Positions 62,436 through 64,000 of a stretch of 64,000 nucleotides of DNA are shown piece by piece. Numbering within the stretch: position 1 is the first letter of the stretch; every line of letters begins with the position of its first letter. The position numbers were made by a program, and so were the translations under genes. Source of the DNA: CAXSBA01 sp965277105 (GTDB taxonomy: Bacteria; Spirochaetota; UBA12135; COTS27; CAXSBA01); assembly GCA_965277105.1 (NCBI GenBank), contig OZ255710.1:1364001-1428000 (forward strand), in the 5' to 3' direction. A model generated the notes under the pieces. That model saw only the letters and a program-made list of their open reading frames with translations, was not told where the DNA came from and ran no database searches.

Positions 62436-62473
62436 AATCTAGGGTAAATTTTAAAAAAAACTTATCCTAGATT
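62436..62473. terminator. Bidirectional terminator between the channel gene and clpC
   Basis: AATCTAGG (62436-62443) and CCTAGATT (62466-62473) pair perfectly and the stem can be extended through a G-U and TAA/TTA to 12 bp. It lies between two convergent genes, 1 base after one stop and 7 bases before the other. T-rich stretches are short on both sides. Confidence 0.55.
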
Positions 62474-62480
62474 ATCGAAT

Positions 62481-64000
62481 TTATTTCTTCTTTTTTTCTA
62501 ATGCTTCAAAGTAAATTGTCTCTTTCTTTTCTTTCTTCTTTACTTTGAAAAGCAGCTCGTCATTTTTTCTTACCTTACCATTGATGATACCGTCAGCTAA
62601 AATCTCTTCTATTTCTTTTTGAATAATCCTTCTTAAAGGTCTCGCTCCATATTGCTTGTTATAGCCTTTTTTGGTTAAGAATTTTTTCACTTCCTCGTCT
62701 ACTTTTATTTTCAGTCTTTTTTCAATAAGCGATTCTTCTAAATTACCGATAAAAATATCAATAATTTTAAAAAGTGATTCTTCACTTAAAGTTCTAAAAA
62801 TAACCATGTCATCAACTCGGTTGATAAGCTCGGGAGAAAAATAACGTTTCACTTCTTCCATTACCGTATTCCTCAAGTTCTCATAATTATCTTTTTCATT
62901 CCCTTTATGGAAACCTAAAGAGTTTTTATTGACAATTTCTTTACTACCCAAGTTGGAAGTCATGATGATAATGGTATTGCTAAAGTCCACTTTATGCCCT
63001 AAGTGGTCGCTTAAAAAACCGTCTTCTAATATTTGAAGTAAGATATTAAAAATGTCGGGATGGGCTTTTTCTACTTCGTCTAATAAGATAACCGAATAAG
63101 GCTTTTGTCTAACAGAATCAGTTAGTTGCCCTCCCTCTTGATAACCAACATACCCCGGAGGAGCGCCAATTAGCCTAGCCACTGTATGTTTTTCCATAAA
63201 CTCTGACATATCAATTTTAATCAGAGCTTCCTTGGTACCAAAAATAAACTCAGCCAAACGCTTCGCTAACTCTGATTTTCCTACGCCGGTAGGCCCTAAA
63301 AACATAAAAGAACCAACTGGTTTATGGGTAGATTTAATCCCCGCTCGAGAACGGCGATAGGACTTGGCTAAAATTTCAATAGCCGGATCTTGACCAACGA
63401 CTTTTTCTTTAAGGATTTTTTCCATATTTAAAAGCCTTTTACTCTCGTTCTTTTCTAATTCAGTAACTGGGATTTTCGTCATTCCTTCCACTACCAAAGC
63501 GATGTCTTGGACATTAATTTTTACCTTTTTCTCTTTTTGATTTTTCTCCCATTTTTTAATAGCTTCTTCTAACTGCTTTTTTTTCTGTTTAATTTTATCT
63601 CTTAAGATAGCTGCCTTCTCAAATTTCTGCTCGCTGACTACCGAGTTTTTTTCGTCATTTAATTGCTTAATTTCAAACTCTATTTCTTTGATAAAACTTG
63701 GTCGATTAGAGTTGAGTAATTTTATTTTAGCCCCTGCTTCATCAATTAAATCAATAGCCGAATCCGGGAGGAAACGATCATTCAAATATCTTTTAGCATA
63801 ACGGACAACTGTCTCAATAACATTTTTAGGATAATGAACGTTATGATAATCTTCGTAGCGTTTTTTTAATCCTTCTAAAATACTTAAGGAATTATTAACA
63901 CTAGGTTCATCTACGATAATTTTTTGAAAGCGCCTCACTAAGGCAGTGTCTTTTTCAATGTATTTTTTATACTCATTGGAAGTGGTGGCTCCAATGCACT
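62481..64000 (-). CDS. clpC: ATP-dependent Clp protease ATPase ClpC, 3' part
   Basis: Hexameric AAA+ unfoldase working with ClpP. The window holds the C-terminal about 505 codons; the gene runs off the right edge, and the reading frame stays open to 64000 (residues reading CIGATTSNEYKKYIEKD before the first inner Met). Seen are the end of the first ATPase domain, a UVR-type middle segment (QKFEKAAILRDKIKQ) typical of ClpC rather than ClpB or ClpA, and the second ATPase domain with Walker A GPTGVGKSELAKRLA, GAPPGYVGYQEGG and Walker B VILLDEVEKAH, and the C-terminal D2-small domain. Confidence 0.93.
   Translation of the reverse strand, partial: CIGATTSNEYKKYIEKDTALVRRFQKIIVDEPSVNNSLSILEGLKKRYEDYHNVHYPKNVIETVVRYAKRYLNDRFLPDSAIDLIDEAGAKIKLLNSNRPSFIKEIEFEIKQLNDEKNSVVSEQKFEKAAILRDKIKQKKKQLEEAIKKWEKNQKEKKVKINVQDIALVVEGMTKIPVTELEKNESKRLLNMEKILKEKVVGQDPAIEILAKSYRRSRAGIKSTHKPVGSFMFLGPTGVGKSELAKRLAEFIFGTKEALIKIDMSEFMEKHTVARLIGAPPGYVGYQEGGQLTDSVRQKPYSVILLDEVEKAHPDIFNILLQILEDGFLSDHLGHKVDFSNTIIIMTSNLGSKEIVNKNSLGFHKGNEKDNYENLRNTVMEEVKRYFSPELINRVDDMVIFRTLSEESLFKIIDIFIGNLEESLIEKRLKIKVDEEVKKFLTKKGYNKQYGARPLRRIIQKEIEEILADGIINGKVRKNDELLFKVKKKEKKETIYFEALEKKKK

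Overview
The window is an AT-rich, gene-dense stretch of a Gram-negative bacterial chromosome using the standard code (TGA is a stop, for example in mutS). Outer-membrane genes (lpxD, ompH, bamA, several lipoprotein or periplasmic proteins) show a diderm cell. RpoB is short (1181 aa, without the large insertion E. coli carries near its C-terminal third), while RpoC is long (1389 aa) with roughly 200 extra residues between the trigger-loop motif and the downstream conserved block. This pairing is familiar from spirochaetes. A TatT-type lipoprotein, first described in Treponema, points the same way. Several metabolic genes (single-chain aceE, cmoB, sdaA, type-II pyrC) resemble gammaproteobacterial types, so the placement 'spirochaete-like diderm with LPS genes' is an inference. 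No insertion sequence, phage gene, CRISPR array, rRNA operon or recognisable transcription factor is visible.

Layout. 1-4.3 kb (minus strand): bamA-ompH-lpxD envelope genes. 4.3-7.0 kb: nnr (NAD(P)HX repair) and mdh. 7.0-13.4 kb: a complete polyol operon, smoE-F-G-K-mtlK-smoS (ABC importer plus mannitol and sorbitol dehydrogenases). 13.6-18.3 kb: small membrane protein, LysE exporter, mutS, cmoB. 18.3-30 kb: trnW-secE-nusG-rplK-rplA-rplJ-rplL-rpoB-rpoC and an unknown acidic protein, driven by a near-consensus promoter at about 30.1 kb. 30.4-38.4 kb: a D-2-hydroxyglutarate-dehydrogenase-like flavoprotein facing a TRAP operon, dctP-dctQ-HEAT-like-dctM-HOT. 39.2-42.3 kb: tRNA-Ile(CAU), TatT lipoprotein, ispH, a membrane hydrolase-like protein, a minimal RadC/JAMM protein. 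42.6-48.1 kb: pyruvate dehydrogenase complex aceE-aceF-lpdA. 48.5-55.2 kb (plus strand): polysaccharide pyruvyl transferase, then a DUF1479 oxygenase followed by a glucose/mannose-type ABC importer. 55.2-61.5 kb (minus): two glycosyltransferases, sdaA, pyrC, dapB, a LysM protein. 61.6-64 kb: a potassium-channel-like protein (plus) and the 3' part of clpC (minus), cut by the window edge.

Together the genes suggest a heterotroph living on imported small molecules: polyols become fructose through MtlK/SmoS, hexoses enter by a second ABC system, a TRAP importer brings in organic acids, and PDH and malate dehydrogenase feed central metabolism. The most interesting points are (1) a TRAP importer whose operon ends in a hydroxyacid-oxoacid transhydrogenase (HOT) and faces a D-2-hydroxyglutarate dehydrogenase homologue, which together could form a 2-oxoglutarate shuttle for oxidising an imported hydroxyacid; (2) a HEAT-like protein of unknown role inserted between the two TRAP membrane subunits; (3) a decayed copy of the DUF1479 promoter and first codons lying in front of a pyruvyl-transferase gene with deviating codon use.
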